5,646 nt of DNA, from the NCBI GenBank assembly GCA_964651505.1, contig CAZYXT010000132.1:1-5646 (forward strand), given 5' to 3'. Below, piece after piece: positions 4,983 to 5,646 of the stretch; position 1 is the stretch's first letter; each line of letters starts with the position of its first letter. The notes below the pieces were generated by a model. It was not told where the DNA came from. It ran no database searches and was given only the letters and a program-made list of their open reading frames with translations. The translations under genes were made by a program, and so were the position numbers. Source of the stretch: Avisuccinivibrio_A sp964651505. GTDB taxonomy: Bacteria; Pseudomonadota; Gammaproteobacteria; Enterobacterales; Succinivibrionaceae.

Positions 4983-5646
4983 ATGGGTTTAGGGCACGCA
5001 TTATCAAAGGCTTAGCCTCTGCAGTGGTTCTGACTGCAGGTTTGGCCGCAGGACAGGCGAATGCTGTTTCGGTGACGAGTGCAAATCAGCTTTCGGGGTC
5101 TGAAACCATTTCTGTGGGAAGCGAAGAAAATTTCCGGGTTAGGTTTTCGGGAAGTCATTCCTTTGCCAGCGATGTGATCATCAATGGTCTGTCCGGAAAT
5201 GGTTATATCGGATTCTCGGGCGGTGATAGTGCTAATCCTTCTTTAACCGGCACCGGCTCGTTGATTATTAATGGCACGAGCAACGCTGAAGGAACCAGTC
5301 GTTCTTTGATCATCGGGCCGAGGGGGTCTAATGTCAGCTCGGGTACGTTGGACATTAGCGAGATTAGGATTAACAGCGGCAGCGTTACGATTCAGAGCGC
5401 GAGAGGCAATTATTCGGGCAACATTACTGTTGAGGCCGATACGTTTACTGTTGGCTCGGGATATAGCAATGCCAAGAGCGGGGATGCTCAGTTAGAGATC
5501 ACCAGTTCTTCGGGATCTGTGATCATTGACAGTGATGTATTTAGCATTCAAAAGGGCGGCTCGGTAAGCATTAATTCGTCGGGCACTTCTACAGCAGGAC
5601 AGATCACTTTCCAGGGCGGGGCCTTTAATATTGATGACGGCTCGTT
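4983..5646 (+). CDS. Secreted beta-helix protein (autotransporter-like), partial, start frame broken
   Basis: The frame read from 4985 is open to the right edge (about 218 codons from 4991) and encodes a Sec signal peptide: basic RARIIKG, hydrophobic LASAVVLTAGLAAG, then QANA before VSV. The rest is rich in Gly, Ser, Asn and Thr with alternating beta-strand residues (GSLIINGTS, GTLDISEIRINSGSVTIQS, GNITVEADTFTVGSG, GSVIIDSDVFSIQKGGSVSI), typical of a right-handed beta-helix passenger of surface adhesins. No membrane barrel is visible because the gene runs off the window. The frame has a stop at 4979-4981 and no ATG, GTG or TTG before the signal peptide. ATG 4983, with AGGG before it, is in another frame that ends at TAG 5013-5015. 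Possible starts are ATG 4983 with a -1 shift at GGGTTTA (4985-4991), ATT 5000 with AGGG at 4991-4994, or an ATG lost by a one-base indel. GTG 5024 would destroy the signal peptide. Family assignment rests on composition and repeat style, not on a catalytic motif. Confidence 0.7.

Noticed and set aside
4939..4992. 17-codon frame (MRGKIESGSPQIRVRWV) as a leader peptide before the surface-protein gene
   Set aside because: There is no ribosome site and its ATG lies within the leader hairpin; a frame this short is expected by chance.

Overview
The window looks like chromosomal DNA from a gammaproteobacterium. The main evidence is a complete SecA that follows Escherichia coli SecA almost residue for residue over long blocks, from the N-terminus to the C-terminal zinc motif. 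A TRAP-type organic-acid binding protein and CRP-like sites suggest an anaerobic or facultative, acid-using lifestyle. A host-associated member of the Aeromonadales/Succinivibrionaceae is plausible, but that is inference.

Layout. Positions 1-232 lead into secA. They hold no recognisable gene, a lone -10 box at 172-177 and two tandem TTGTnnACAA palindromes at 194-215. secA fills 233-2896. The secA-dctP gap (2897-3186) holds a hairpin directly after the secA stop, a 58-base repeat with hairpin potential, two CRP-like sites and a TATAAT box. A 333-residue TRAP substrate-binding protein (DctP family) follows at 3187-4188, with a clear signal peptide but no membrane-subunit genes beside it. A second copy of the 58-base repeat lies just after its stop, so the gene is bracketed by direct repeats.

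From 4262 to about 4940 there is no convincing protein gene, but the region is rich in structure: a long hairpin (4290-4356), a perfect 20-base inverted repeat (4393-4412), an 11-bp-arm hairpin (4564-4620) and two tandem intrinsic-terminator-like hairpins (4645-4680 and 4691-4710). The elements TTAGG and CCTAA alternate five times between 4566 and 4672, so mutually exclusive pairings are possible, as in an attenuator or a small RNA.

The right end is the N-terminal part of a secreted, glycine/serine-rich beta-helix protein, probably an autotransporter-type passenger, running off the window. Its signal peptide is clear but its reading frame has no ordinary start codon. The nearby ATG (4983) is in another frame and joins the signal-peptide frame only through a -1 shift, exactly at a GGGTTTA slippery heptamer. 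A one-base indel or an ATT start are the simpler alternatives.

The three proteins are linked by export: SecA drives the Sec translocon, and both other products carry Sec-type signal peptides. Nothing shows that they form an operon; each appears to have its own signals.
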